From Phylloscopus collybita (Eukaryota; Chordata; Aves; Passeriformes; Phylloscopidae), in contig JAJNNQ010000075.1 in assembly GCA_027886175.1 (NCBI GenBank), positions 54,745,001 through 54,809,000 of the forward strand: a stretch of DNA of 64,000 nt, written 5' to 3'. This document shows positions 21,401 through 35,168 of the stretch, in pieces. How positions within the stretch are numbered: the stretch's first letter is position 1; every line of letters begins with the position of its first letter. Below the pieces are notes generated by a model. It was given only the letters and a program-made list of their open reading frames with translations. It was not told the origin of the DNA and ran no database searches. Made by a program: the position numbers and the translations under genes.

Positions 21401-24400
21401 TAACTGCATATTAATTTGTCATAATGTGATCCTACTTCATTGTTGCTCTGTGACTTTTTACTGCTGTATTCCTTATTGATACTATATATTGGTTGCTGAA
21501 AGCAATTTCTAATAACATGTATATATAATATATAATTAATCATAAGTATACTTGGTGGTCAGAATGGTATTTATGGAAATATACTTGATAGTGGTGGTTT
21601 TTTTTTTGCTGTGCTTGTGACAATTTGCAATAAATTAAAGAAATTTATGGATAAAAGCCTCCATATCTTTGCATATTGCAAAATCTGACAATATGTTAAC
21701 ATCATAGCTAAAAAAAAAATATATGCAGTTCTTTCCTTATTTTTGCAGTAGTTTGTGTCAGGAAGAATATTAAATTACTACTTTGTCTTTTCTTTGTCTC
21801 AGTAAGAAAGCTTAGGTTTTCTGCTTGAAAATGATTTAAACAGAATAATGTTAAGAATTCCATTTTTTAAGAAATCATTTCAGAATTCCCTAAGGAATTT
21901 TCATTTCTGATCTCATTACTGTTAAATCTATTGTTCTAACATTTACTTCTTTTCCCCCCTCTATCTTGCTATGTATGTATGAGAGCAACAAACAACTAGA
22001 CTGAGAAAGTTATGATAAGTCAAAAATACTGTGGAAAAATCAACACAACTTCTCTTTTTTAATTGGGTAGGGGAAAGATGGATGAGAAATATTTTGGGAT
22101 AATTTTTCTACAGATGCATCCTAAAGGTTTGTTAGACAACCAGTGCTGTTGATACCAACTTGTTCTGACTGTCCTATAGAGACAAAAACAAATACATTTT
22201 GATTAGATACATTTTTTGTAGCATGACTTTGACTATATATTTCCAGGATTTTAATGTTGCTGCAAGAAGATATGTTTCCTAGTGCACCCAGATCACTGTT
22301 CATGTGTCTCACTTTTATTTAATTTTTTTAAATTTAATTTTGAAAATCATAGATATGTGCATTAAGTGTGTCTGTGCTCCTGTGTGTGCATAAACTGTTT
22401 ACAACATGCTCATCTGAATAAGATTTTATAGTGGAGCTCCAAGCCCTTTAAAATAGAGGTTTATAGTGGAAAAGCTGGCAGACCTTTAACTAGATCCATG
22501 TTGCCAGCCACCACGGTAATATTACAATTTTTATAGTCGAAATAATACCAATCTACAGACTGTATCTGTATGGTACAATGCCATAAAAATTGAAATACCA
22601 TGAAATGAATTTTTGTTTATTTATTGTATAGTACAGTAATGATTTGTGAATTGAATCTGTTTTCTACAAGTTTTAGTAGCTCAAAGATGAACTCTGTAGT
22701 GTAACTTCATTGTTTGTGCATATCAGCAGATGTGGATTTCCTGTATCGATGCATTTATATGTTGTGCAACTGCACATTAAAGTCTACTTTTCAAATTTAG
22801 CTCCTAAAATAGCAGATACTTTATACAACACAAATTATTCACATGGTTTCTTTAGAGAAGAGTCCCAGAGGTTTAAAACAGATGACACTAAACTATGTAA
22901 GTCTCTTGAGTGTTTGTTGGATCACGTATATTTGCAGCTAAATTTAGAGCTTCATGTAAAAATAAGGGATGTAATGTTTCTATTATTGAAGTTTTTGGCT
23001 GACCAGCTATTGCAAGGTGAGGATATGTGAAGTTATTTTTCTTTGAGGGACCAAAAATGCAGGTGCAGCTGGACTGAAAAAATTACAGTAGCAAAGGATT
23101 CCTTTTCCTACAATCACTCACAGTGCCCATCTGATTTGGTGACAGCTTTGGAGGGGAAGCTCTGGGAACTCTCTCAAGTTATCACTTCCCTTAGCTGTGA
23201 CTACTGTAACATATGTGGCTACTAAAATACTGTCACCAAAATAAGGCATAATGCCTACTGGGGCCACTCTACAGTATGAATTTAGTGATATGGTTTATTT
23301 AGATACAAACTCTCTTGAGAAAAGAGTGAATTTTCAGGTAGGACTCATTAATTCATATTTAACCATCTAACTATCTAGTCTGCTGTACTCATCTGAGCAT
23401 CTGGATTACTTCCTTGAGGAAAAAGGTGATGTGTTCAAACAAATGAAATACATCTGATATGATAGAAAAGGAAAGGAAAGGAAGACCTACTTTTTAGCTT
23501 GTTTTTAGCATACTTATAGATGTCTAAGGACAAGTAAGTACTCATGATTAAAAGTAATATTAAGGAGTTTTGATCATGATTTATCTTTAGGATCCTTCAG
23601 TAATGATGGAATTGGTTAACATATTTCTAAATTGTGAATGATTACTCAATGATGTGACTAAAGATACAGTTTAGTTATATAATTGTATCTACTAATTAAC
23701 AATTCATGGGTTTGAATCACTGAAAACACATATGGGAAAAAAAAAAGATTTTTTACATATTTGTTAAGTGATAACAAGTAAAATTTCTTTGGGCTGCTTC
23801 TTTGAGATAAGTTTGATGCAGCAGTCATGGTAGCAATCCTACCATGTATGTGTCAATATTGTTAACAATATCCATATCAAATCATGCAAAGTGAATCTGA
23901 GTAGCAGGCAACAGAAGCTGTATAAGCTGATGAAAATAGACACAAAAGCCTCATCTCACTAAGGTCGCTGGGAGCTTCACAGCAGGTGAAATAATGTGTC
24001 TAATAATTAGTAATGAGTTGTGCTTTTAATAAGAAAGATGTTTTCATTTCAATAGTATTGAACGTTTCTCTAGGCTAACTACCCTCTAAATCTGAAAAGT
24101 GATTTAATTTGTTCTCATAAACATCACTGGCTGTACTCTGTATCTCAAATGAAAACTGCTTTATTAAACTAAGTACAAAATGATTTTGCATTTTTAATTT
24201 TATTAGTCCTTGAAAGAAAAATTACAACACTTTTACTCTCTTTTTCTCTGTTTTGATGTATTAGTGTTACCTATAGTCATCTCGGAAATGAGATAATGAG
24301 TCATCTCAAAAATACCATTTTCCTGGTAATTTGTATAAAGAAACAGTAGAGCCTTGAGATCTGATGTTTAATTTGTGTGTTAAAAAGGGTTATTTTTGTA

Positions 24401-27400
24401 CGATAAAGTTACTATATATCTATCTGAATATTACACTAAAAACACCTTATATTAGATATAGAGGATATAATGTTCATATATGAACACATGTGCATGCATG
24501 CATATTTATGAATAGTACTCTTTATGTCACTGTCAAAAAAATACCAACTGTACAGTCTTCATTGGATGTATGTACTGAAGATACAGCAAAACACTTTCAT
24601 TCTCTTTTAGTCATGTTATCTTTTTTTCTTTTTTTACTTCAATGCACTTTTAGAGTTTTATGATGGACAGATGTCTGTTGCATCTTCCTGCATAAATGAT
24701 GAAAAGCTCAAGCCTCAACATTTAAACATTTATTAATTTTGATGACCTTCTTCCATTTCTTTGACATTTAAGTCAGAAGGAAAATAAGAGGGTAGAAAAG
24801 AAACAAAATTGTTTACTTCATTAATGGTATTGTATTTTTCCTCTGAAATGAGAAAAGTTTTAAAATAATTTCTGTTTTACAATCAAAGAACATCTGTTGC
24901 ATAGTGTCTGGTTTATTGATGGTCTACAGGAATTATAAATTTAAGGAGTTATAAATGGCACTCCACAGGATTTCACACAAAGTTGAAGCTGCTTCATCTT
25001 TGAATGATACGCAAACAATTAATTCTGTAAAGTATTCAAATGAATTTTTAAAACAGATGAGTTAGCACAGATATTGAAATGCTTTATTTTCAACTCATGA
25101 TTCTAGAAGGACATGGAAGAAAAAATAAATTTTCCAATTCCAATTGGATTTGTGTGATTGCAAATATGTAGTTAATTTCATTCATTGAGAGAAGATAATA
25201 CAGTTTAAATTATTTTTAAATAAAAATCTTGTTTCAATTTGCTTAAAACAACTAATTTGTTACTTTTTTTTCTCTAAATCAGTAAGAAATTGTTCCATTT
25301 TTAACATTCTAACAATGGGGTAAGAGAAAAAGCAACATTAATTAAAAATGTTTCATGGATTTTTTTCCTTTCTTTCTTTAATTCCCTTTTGTGGTCTTCT
25401 TGTCTTTCTAGTATCCCGTTCTTTCACCTTTTCAAGATCTAATAGTATTGGTCGTTTTAAGTCATTCTAAAATTGAAATGCAAAAAAACCCCAACGAACA
25501 AGCAAACAAAAAACCCCATCTTTTAGGTTTTGCCTTTTTATTCCAAAAAAGCTTCTCAATCATAAATACTTGATACTATTAATAACTTTGAATTTTATAT
25601 ATATGTCTTCTTTTAAGGAACAGAGCTCCTTAGAACTATCAAACTATTAAATGTGTATTTTTCTCACTTTAATTCTTATCACTAAAAGATCTGCTGCTTC
25701 CTGATTTCTTATCAAACTCTAAATTTCATATTTTTTTCATGAACTGTCTATGGAAATAAAATAATGTAATCCTTTCAAAACAAATAACAAAATTTAGAAA
25801 TCTGTGCAAAATCAACTGTATATTTATTTTTATATATGCATCATTGAATGCTCCTATTTTGTTTGACATAGGCCACTAACATTTGTTGGCTTGTGTGATT
25901 ACTTTTGTTGGTATTTTTTTAAAATTGTCAGTAGTAAAGGATCAAGCATGCTTTTCTCTTAAAACTTAGTTTATCTAAAACTTTTGATACAAAAAATGTA
26001 CATATATATACACACATTTTTTTAAGTGCTTCAGAAAGAAAAGTCAAGTCAAAGTAGAAATGCAATTAGGCTAAGAATAACACAGCATGAAACAGAGATA
26101 CATATACATATTCATTTCAATTTTAGAAAGACAGACAATCAAAAATATCCAAGATTTGTATTATGAAACATTCATTACCATCATCAGCAGAAAATAACTT
26201 CTAAGGTTTTGCATGGGTTCTCAGAGTTTTCCTTGACTTCACTATTGAAATTAGGCTAGAAATATGTTTTATGTAAATACATCATTAGGGAGAACTCTGT
26301 GATTATATGGAACAGATAAAAGCTTACACTGCACTGTACAATATCAAAGCAATGTCTCTCTGACCACAGAATACACATGGTAATAGAGTACATAAATATG
26401 AGCTTTGGCTTGGGTGGCAGGAGAGGTCAAAGATTAGGTATGCAGGCCATTAGTGTTTAATTTCCAGTTTCAAACATCATTATCCTACCGTGAATGCTGT
26501 TATTGCCTTTTGATGAAAGGAGTTCTCTATTGTAATCCCATCACTGATTCAGTCTATTTGCATTACTTCTTCCTAGTGACTGGTTTCAACTGCACCATTT
26601 GTTTAATATTTAATATTTTTTCCCACCTAATTTTGTATTATTTTAAGCTCTGTCTTATTCTGAATTCTTAATTTTTAGAGTGTATTCTTTGAACTCATTC
26701 TTGATAGGCTTTTCCCTGACTAACATAGGCATCTAAAAGTTGGAATAGTTAAGTGGGAACAAGATATTTAAGGCTGGCTTTATGCATGTTTGTGTTCCTT
26801 TCTGTTTACTGTGAAGGTATCTTAGGATAACTACCTTAGATATTCATTCCTTATCCATTAAAGCATAGATGATATGAATCATGGTCTTAGATTTTATTCT
26901 ACACACCTTATTTTAGCCCATATTTGTTTTAACAATCTGTGTAATTACAAAAATAAAAAGCATGAAATATTTCACCAAACAAGTGATATATAAAGCAGTT
27001 CTGCACTTTATACAGTTCAGTGCTTTTGTTAGAGTTCTGTGAAATCTCTGTAATGCCACTGGCTCAAATATCGCCAAAAAAAAAATACCCATTGTAAATT
27101 TAAACCACACTTAATAGCATCAGTCAACTGAAAGACTGAAAAAGTCTGGAAAATGTTTTGTATCAGCATTTCTAGAAAGTGAATTAACAAGAATTAGTAA
27201 TGATGATTTAGACAGAGGAAATAAATCCATGGCATGGTTACATACTTATCTGCAGTGTCATCCACAGATTCAAACTGTATCCTTCAATATGTGATACTCT
27301 GTCTCACAGGTTTTCTTCAGTTTCCATATTCTTGTGTACCAGGATATGATTTGCTCAGCTTTCGTTTCAGATTTTGCAATCCAGTATGCAGCTAGTCTAA

Positions 27401-28320
27401 CCAGCTTTTTTGAAAAAGCTATATTAGAGCCAAGCCACACTTATCACTGAAAATTTTCTGTTCATTACCCTTATTTGCTCTATTTATTTTACATTTCTAA
27501 ATGAAAGTTAATTTGTGTTGAACAGCAACAGCTTAGATTTTAAAATCAATACATAATGAGGAAAATATGTGAATACATTTTAGTATTGATTTTGGTTTAT
27601 CATTTCGGTTTCAAATGAATTCGTCCCTTTATTCTTGTTCAGTTAATACCCATTTCTACTGTTGAAACAAATACACCTTCTGCCTCAGTGCCTTGGAAGA
27701 TGATCCACAATGCAACATTTACTCAAAACTATTATGTTATTCATCATGTATATTGTCCAGAATGTTATAATAAATATTCAAAAGTAAATAAAATCATACA
27801 TGTATTTGCTTCATGTTTTTTGTTGAGATGGAAACTTTCTGTTCTGAGATGTCCATGGTGCCATAGAGAAGTTTTCAGCTCTTTCTGAGCTTCTTCTGTA
27901 TGCATTTTTTGTTCATGGAGGCACAGTCACATTTCTTGTTTTCATCTCTTAAACTAGATACTCTCTCCTCAATCTTCTTATGTTGCTATTTTCTTTCTTT
28001 TGTCTTGTCACGTTCACATGTAAGACTTATACATCTCTGTATCCCATCAAATATATATGTGATCTGTACACGTTAGACAAAATACATACAGCTTTACTAG
28101 ATTTGTTAACACAGATAAACCCCAACGATTACCAATTAAAATATTTTAAATGCAAAATATACCAACAGGTTTTTTTCTGCTGAATGCCAGATGAAATTTA
28201 CAAAGATCTCTCCTCATATTCTTGGAGGATCTGTGTGGAAGTACAGCTTCTGCTTCCAAATCTACACAAAAGATAGGGAGTGTATTTTGTTCTCTTATCC
28301 AGACAAAAGACTTAAGAATA
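18416..28320. other. Long AT-rich non-coding stretch, no gene seen
   Basis: Nearly 10 kb with no recognised repeat family or gene. It includes short palindromes (for example ATATTGTTAACAATAT at about 23856 and GTTCATATATGAAC near 24471). It also includes AT-rich low-complexity patches near 21520 and the A/C-rich patch at 25482-25516. The open frame at 18367-18969, the longest in the window, starts in the CR1 relic and continues into unique DNA without domain features. Confidence 0.55.
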
Positions 28321-29246
28321 TGTGGTTGGTTAAGGATGGCTCACTGCCAAAGTTCCACCCAGATGCTCAGTCACTCTCTCCTCAACAGGACAGAGCAGAA
28401 GGTAAGGCAGAGAACATGTAGGTATAGATAGAGACAGGGAGACCAGTTATCAATCACCACCACCATCACAGAAAAAGCAGACTTAATTTGGAGAAGATTG
28501 TTAAAGTGGTTTATTGTTAATTAAAAACAGAGTAGGATTGTGAGAAACAATGTCAACCCAGGAAATGCTTCTCCCCCAACTTCCTTCTTCCAAGGCGCAA
28601 TCACTCTCCTCCATTTCTGACTCCTGTGTCTCTCCCGGTCCCTGAGCAGTGCAGAGGCGAGGGGAATGGAGATCTTGGTCAGTCTATAGCAGCTTCTCCC
28701 TGCCACTTTTTCCTCCTCCTCACCTCTTCCCCTGCTGACCTACAGACCTTCACAAGCTGCTCCAGTGTGGGTCCTATCCACAGGCCACAACCTCTGTCAG
28801 CAACCTGCTCTGTGTGTGCCCTCCACAGGCTACGTGTCCACTTGCTGCCAAACAAGGTCCTACAGATGGATCTCAGATCCACCACATTCTACATGGACTG
28901 CTGGTGGACAGGGTGCCTGCACAGTGATCTGCTTGGAAATTTCTGTTGTGCTCATAAAGTACCTGCCCTGCCTTGTTCTATTCTGGCCTGAATACCTGCA
29001 GGACATTTCTCTGGATAATTTCTTTTCTTTGCCACTCTGTGCTGCCCTGTGTGGCATGTTGGTCTTTCTTAAATATCCTTTCCAAGAGGTGTCACCCCCC
29101 TTAGCTACATGGCTCAGCTGTGCCCCATGGTGGGTGGGCTGGAGCCTCCTGGAAACAGCTGTGTCCAGGGTAAGGCATCCCAAGACTCTCCTCATGGAGG
29201 GCACAGCTTCTCCCCTGCCTGCACCTGGGCACCTGCACTCCATGCA
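28321..29246 (+). mobile_element. Solo ERV LTR, 926 bp, with 5-bp target duplication
   Basis: This is a diverged copy of the LTR family also present at 57608-57980 and 59196-59715. The shared order is a TGTGGTTGGTT-type start, a CTCTCTCCTCA(A/G)C-GGACAG box, a GAGACAGGGAGA box, a stretch rich in cccc-aacttccttcttcc, and then repeated CTGCTCCAGTGTGGGTCC-like units (28757 on). The start at 28321 and the end at 29246 (CA) are flanked by GAATA (28316-28320 and 29247-29251), consistent with a 5-bp target duplication. The GC-rich sequence produces overlapping frames (for example 28765-29472 and 28860-29243 on opposite strands), which I read as artefacts because nothing retroviral is encoded there. 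CpG is depleted and the copy is old. The right end rests mainly on the duplication. Confidence 0.72.
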
Positions 29247-31711
29247 GAATATTTGGAAGATTTTGCCAATATGTGAGAGAAAAATTCAACACTTATGTTC
29301 AGCAGAGGCAGAAAGAGTTCTGGCCTTGAAATGCCAAAAGTGTGAGTTACCCAGCATACACTCACATAAAATCTCATTCCCTTTGTACATTAACAAAGTT
29401 CTTCTCAAGTGTCAAAGAGGTACAGTTCATATTCTGAGAAATACTGTTTTGGAGATTTATTTAATTTCTTAAAGACTGAAAGTCAATACACCTGTGGGGG
29501 TTTTTTTCAGGCAACTTCTAATAGATGTTATTAGAATGACTGTGAGAAACTGAATTCCATGGATTTTTATTTTTTTTTTAATATTTTTTTTTTTTATTTC
29601 TGGAGGATTTTTTCCACATCTTTGTTTAATATGACTGTGGTTGATTTGACTGTGGTTAGTATGGAGATTTATTTGATTTTTTTTTCAATTTTATTGCTTC
29701 AACTGTGAAAAACAGGTCATGAAACATCTGTCTTTCAAGTCCAAGGCTTGATTTTCCAGGCAGCATGATTAGAGTACATCAACAAATCTCAACACTCACT
29801 GTCGAGGAGATAAGGTAATAATCATCTTTTTCTCCTTCTCCTGAATTTGAATATTTGAGAAAAACTGTGTAGTCAGCCCCATCCCAATAATTTCAGAATG
29901 AGAGTCTTAGTGTGAAAATCATTTTAGCAGAACAAGTACAAGACGAGAATATTGAATCCATATAATTTTTATTATGCAACTGTGTGTATATTTGAGAGTA
30001 TTATGAAGCAGATGTGAAAATTTGGAGCTGGGACAGCAAGTGTGGTGGATGTGAAGCTGTGGTGCTAATATAGCAAATACCTGATAAAGCTTCCACAAAC
30101 AAAGAGGAAATTCTGGCTTTGCTACCCGAGTATTCTTGTTCATATTTTGAGGCAGGTATAACAAATCCTTATGGAATCAAATATAGAGAGGAAGCTGATA
30201 AAAAAATGTGGGGTATTTTTGATTGCAGTTCATGGAAACACATGTGAACCAAAGGACTAAGAATTAACCAAATGGTAAGAAATTGAGTGTAGAGTTATTT
30301 CTTACACTATTGTTCTTCAGTGCTTGTAACCTGGAGGACAGGTGTTATAATTTTCTAGGAAGTGGTGAGGTAGTGCCAGCATTGTAATTTTGTAGGCATA
30401 AAATCAAGACAGGAAGGTGTAAGATAAGACATATGTATTTAAGATGAATTCTTGCATGCTGTGATGTGTAATTTGTAGGAGAGATGTCCAGATTAGTGGA
30501 TGAATGTTTACAATTAAAGCTTTTGAAGCAACAATTGAATTATAAATAATACAATGTTTGACTATTACTGCATGTAATTAAATTTTCCTAGTTTTAATAG
30601 TCTTGATTTGAGATGAAAGGAGTTCAAGGCATATCCACTGATAATAATAAAATTGTATGTGTGGTAGGAGGGTGTAATTCTGAATTATGATTCAGATTAA
30701 TAGATTTAAAAGTTTGTTTCTTAAAGGCATTGACTGCTTAGACCTGAGAAATTAAATGACACAGTCCTGGAGGTAGGCATTATATCATCTCTGTGTTTTT
30801 AACATGTCAAGTAACGTGGAATAGTCTTGATTGAGGTGGACTATTTCTCTTACTGTGAATACACAGATAGAGAAAAACATAGAAAAATACATTATAAGCA
30901 ATAATGTAAGCAATAGCATACCTTGACATGGCTACATATTTTTTCTCCAAGGAAATGTGTAAAATTATGTTTTCCCCCATTACCACTCTGTTAAACAAAA
31001 ATATGCTTCTGTAGAGAACCTGCAGACATGAAACTTACTCTTAAACATATATGAGTAAATCTTGGCTAGGCTACTCTCTTGATTAAATTATTTTCTCAAT
31101 TAAGAAGCCTAGAATAATGCAGACTTAAGGAAATGCATGTGATATAGGTTCCAAATGTAGCAATAAAATTAAGTTAAGTTTTGAGGTGCTCATTGGGTTT
31201 CAATAGAGTAAATAAAGAACTTAATTTTTGTGTAGAAACTATTGTGAAAAATATTTATGAAATTCTGATATGCTTAAAATATTGATAAACCCAGCTGAAA
31301 AATGGAAAATAAGACAAAAAATAGTTAATGATCTGAATAAAATTAAATAAGCATAGAGAATAAAGTTTTCTCTTTAACTTCTGTTAATAAAATAGCATTT
31401 TTGAAATTGAAAGAAATTTAAGAAATCCTGGAACTCTTAAACACTTGAAAAGTGGTAACATTTGTTCTGCTACATTTTTTTAGTGTCCAGCCAAATGATA
31501 TCTTTGATTGAAACAGAAAAAAACACAAATCAAAACTAAAGAACTAAGTGTTCTGGGAGATAAACTGCTCCATTTGCTTAGTTGAAACAAAATCAGAACT
31601 GAAAGAGTTTATTGATTTAATAATGGCACATTGTTAATTGAGAGTCAGTGAAGTATGTGTGTGGAATCAATACCAGGAGTACAACAGATAAAGCATTAGA
31701 CTGGAGATTTT
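29247..31711. other. AT-rich non-coding stretch, no gene seen
   Basis: Unique-looking DNA with T-rich patches near 29570-29600. No family or exon was recognised. Confidence 0.55.
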
Positions 31712-31884
31712 TAAGCAACACCTGCAAATAATGGGGCACTGGCTGCCTGCAGCACCCATCCACCCCACAGGAGAGGGCTCTGCCTGCTGCAGGGGAGGTG
31801 CTGAGGCCACTGGGAGGGTTGCAGGCACTGCCCAGCCTGGTGTGCTCTATCTCTTCTTTCTCTCCCCAAGGTGTCCCCCTACTC
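31712..31884 (+). repeat. Unclassified GC-rich dispersed repeat, copy 1
   Basis: This patch of about 170 bp is GC-rich in AT-rich surroundings. Its right half aligns with 45920-46040: GCACTGCCCAGCCTGGTGTG at 31825-31844 pairs with GCAGTGCCCAACCTGGTGTG at 45993-46012. Both are followed by a pyrimidine stretch and TCCCCAAGGT (31863 and 46031). Similarity also covers a CTGCCTG...GAG-GCTCTG box upstream. Two copies in one window imply a dispersed family. It could be part of an LTR or of a LINE 5' region, but I do not recognise which. Confidence 0.55.
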
Positions 31885-33065
31885 ATTGCAAATTCGGATG
31901 CCTCTCTACACCTCATTTATAAGGGTTGGTCCAATAGTCACCTTCACACAAAAAAAGATATAACAATGTTTATATGTAAATAAAAGTGTTCAGATTGTAC
32001 CCATTTGTGATCATGTCAGCATCCTTCTACTGACCATTATCTTAGAAGGAGGAAATAAAAGGCTCATGTTTTAAGTGGTATCTGAAACAAAATCAAAAAT
32101 TCCTAACCCTTGATTATATTAAAAAAGATTGAGCCCTTCTCCACAATCTTCTTTTCCCTTCTTTTGTATTTTTGTTATGAAAAAAATGAAGTTACATGCT
32201 GATGAAAACAAAAAATCATCAAAATTATTAACTATGTTGGAAAACAATTGTGTTTTGTTACGACAATTTTAATTTATCTTCTATTGAAATACATATAACT
32301 TATAAAAGATATGTCTAGAAGTTATGTCTTTAAATGTAGTTAAAAGCAGCTTTATCTCAGGTCTTTCAAGGAGCTTAAGTAAACATATGAAAAGGATATA
32401 AAGGGGAAGCTGTTTTTCAGAGTCATTGATTTTATTCTGAAAAACAGAAACATTGAAAATTATTTTTGACTGAAGTTGTAATGGAGTTATTTCCTTCAAA
32501 AAAAAAAAGCAGATTGACTGAAGAAGTGAGAAATGCTGCCATAATTCACCTCATCCTAAATCAAGAAGGAGGCAACATGTTTTCAGTGATACTTGGAATG
32601 GTGAAACATATTTTATTTATCCCTTTTCTGTCAAAACCCCCTCTCATTTCTATCTAGATTTTGCCATAAAATTCTTCCTTTCTGTATTGGAGATATTTTG
32701 GGATATCTTTGTGTGGAATTCAATAGTTGTTTTTTTATAAATATTAGGGACATGGACCCAGTCACGTCTAGTGAACAATTTTTGATGGAATGTCCTTATA
32801 TCTTTGCCTTGTAAAAGAGGTTTGTCTTCTGTGTAACTTGCTTCGCTCTGGCCAGAGTCTCAGGAGGGACCCTGATCATTTTTTTTTGTTTGTCTTTCTC
32901 TTGTGGTCCCAGGCTGGGTGCCACTATGCTTCCTTGGCAGTCATGGAAATTAATTTTCTAGCCACCAGAGTTTGCTACTACTTGATTTCAGGAACAGTTT
33001 CAGTGTAGAGGTTTGAAAGTATGAAGAAACTATTTTCCTGTCCCATTTTTTGCTTGGGATTCAAG
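31885..33065. other. AT-rich non-coding stretch, no gene seen
   Basis: No gene seen. The patch at about 32750-32960 is somewhat richer in G and C and could be an old repeat, but I recognise no family. Confidence 0.5.
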
Positions 33066-33230
33066 TGTCACAGTGAAGTTTTTTTTAATAAGTAATATTG
33101 CCATCCTGGCATGATATACACTTCAGCTTTATCCTAACAATTGATTCTTTTGGTTTGCTAGCATGGGAGATTGTTATTCCAAAAAAAAAACCACTGCTGG
33201 AGCAGGTAGACAGGTTTCCAGACTGCAGTC

Positions 33231-33266
33231 TGAGATGCAGGTTGAGATGCAGGTTGAGATGCAGGC
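33231..33266 (+). repeat. 12-bp minisatellite, three units
   Basis: TGAGATGCAGGT is repeated exactly twice, and a third unit ends in C instead of T. In one frame it gives a repeating CRLR peptide, which explains the odd open frame at 33098-33361. Confidence 0.93.
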
Positions 33267-33497
33267 TGCTCTTTGGGGGGAAGCTTAGAGAGACAAGAGG
33301 CTATGAATTGCCAATCCTGTTTTTAGCAAAGAACATGAAGGGGATGGTGCCAGCTGTGTGAATGGACACTGTGGGTTACAGCCAGAGCGAGAACTCAGAG
33401 GAAGGAGATTTGGGAGTGCTTAGACTGAGGCTGTAAAAGCCCAGGGGTCCCTCCTCAGAGGCACCAGCTGTGGATGTTTCTGTGTTACTGCATTATG

Positions 33498-33503
33498 AAT
33501 AAA
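33498..33503 (+). terminator. Poly(A) signal in the probable 33-kb LTR
   Basis: AATAAA lies about 60 bp downstream of the TATA-like element, as in an LTR R region. Its value depends on the LTR call. Confidence 0.4.
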
Positions 33504-35152
33504 TTGCTTTATGGTATGAGACATTTGAGACTCTGACCTTGGAAATATGTCGCCAATCTGATAAGGAAACCCGACCTGACCGTGTAAGAGTGGGATGTGT
33601 GGAGAGTCAAGGGGGGCACTGGACCTGCCCTCTGGGAAGAGCTTCAGTCCCGGCAGGGAAATTCTCTGGCCTCGAGAGTGACAGAGAATATCTTGAATGG
33701 TCAGATTGGGAAGTTTCCTTAGCAACTCTACAGCTCCACAGAACTGTACCTCAGCAACAGCAGAAGAAAAAAATCAAAGTACATAAAAAGACAATCTGCA
33801 TAAGATGTGACAGAGATAGACAAGGAGAGGGTTTTTGATTTGTTTTTATGTAATTGGTCTTCTGTTTGCTGAATGAGGCTTTCTAACCCCTGCCAATCTG
33901 TAGGAAGCCCATTCTGATGGAATGATAATGCTTTTCTGAAGTGGGGTGTCAGATAAGTGCTTTTACTTATTATAACTTTGCACTCAAAAGCGGTTAACCC
34001 TTTTCTCAAGAGAGAGAAGAGACTGGCATGTCTGAAAAGCAAAAAGTGAAGCACATGGTAATAGGCTGAACTGCCCAGTGTCATCATCCAAGAAACCACA
34101 GAAGCTGGTGAGAATACTAAGAAATTTATTGAAAAGACCACAGACACAGTAGTATAGATGTTCAACAAGGGGTTTTCAACTACATTCCAGATAAATATTT
34201 GGTGCTTATTTACAGAATTCTTTCCTAAAGCACAATACCTCATTGAAAGCCTTCAGATTATATCAGAACCCAGAAGCTGCCCTTTCATTTATGCTTCCTC
34301 TCTTTGTATAAATGTACCAAGTACTCCTGGACTTTCTCTCATTCTCATTGAAAGAAAAAAAATCTTCTGCTGGCAGGATGAAATTAATCCTTTTATTTTT
34401 TTTTTATCTGCATTGTGGTTTTCTTTGGGAGTTGTGGGGTTTTGATCATTTGGGAGTTTGTTGGTGGTGGTTTGGATTTTTTTTCCTTAACTTGCCTTCC
34501 ATTTTAATCTTTTAGTATCTTTGGGTAGTTTTGTCTCTTCCTTCCTTATTGTTTGTACTTCGCCTCCTCCTTTGACTGGCTTCTGATGTGCTTTGGGCCA
34601 GTTTAGTGTTAATTAGAAGGAATGTACTCTATGTGGTATCCTTTCTAAGAGAGTTTTAATATTTCCCCAAAGTACTACATCTTTTTAAAGCAATTATGTT
34701 GTTCCAATGAACAAACATCCCTTCAGTTTTCTGTAAAGGGCAATGACTTTATATCTTCTTTCTCACAGTAATATGAGCAGTATTTTTGATGTGCTGATAA
34801 TGAACCAGATGATTCCTGGGTCCTGGAGGAAAGAGTTCTCTTATTTTCTACACTTCTGGATAGTAATCTTCTCCTCTTTCGCTTAGGAAGTCGAAAGAAC
34901 TGTCTAGTAGCCATTTTTCTGTAGACATGATGATCTTTTGCTTTCCTGTTTAAAATATTCACCTTCTCTAACCGCTCATTTTATACCTAGAAATTAAATA
35001 GTTGCATGTATAATATCTGCTGTCCAAGGAGTCACCTCTGTGATCAGATTTTAAGGCACAAAACTTAAATAAACATTCAAATATATTCATTTCTGCAGGT
35101 AAATAATGATGAAATAGTGAGGAAAAGGAACAGAGGCTCTTCCCTTTCCCTC

Positions 35153-35168
35153 TTTTTTTTTTTTTTTT
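35153..35168 (+). repeat. Poly-T run (16 T)
   Basis: An uninterrupted 16-T run in a pyrimidine-rich patch. Confidence 0.9.

Larger units (their letters stand above)
33066..33683 (+). mobile_element. Probable ERV LTR, 618 bp, without clear target duplication
   Basis: The block starts TGTCAC and ends GTGACA, a perfect 6-bp inverted pair. Read rightward it has a TATA-like TGTAAAAGC at 33432-33440 and AATAAA at 33498-33503, a spacing that suits U3-R-U5. Composition rises in G and C from about 33200. The flanking bases (TCAAG and GAGAA) do not match, so either the ends are wrong or the duplication has decayed. A triple 12-bp repeat lies inside at 33231-33266. Overlapping frames at 33420-33838 on both strands have no recognised product. 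Confidence 0.42.

Noticed and set aside
28765..29472. Open frame of 235 codons and the opposing minus-strand frame of 127 codons
   Set aside because: Both lie largely in the GC-rich LTR at 28321-29246, where few stops occur by composition. Overlapping frames on both strands point to chance.
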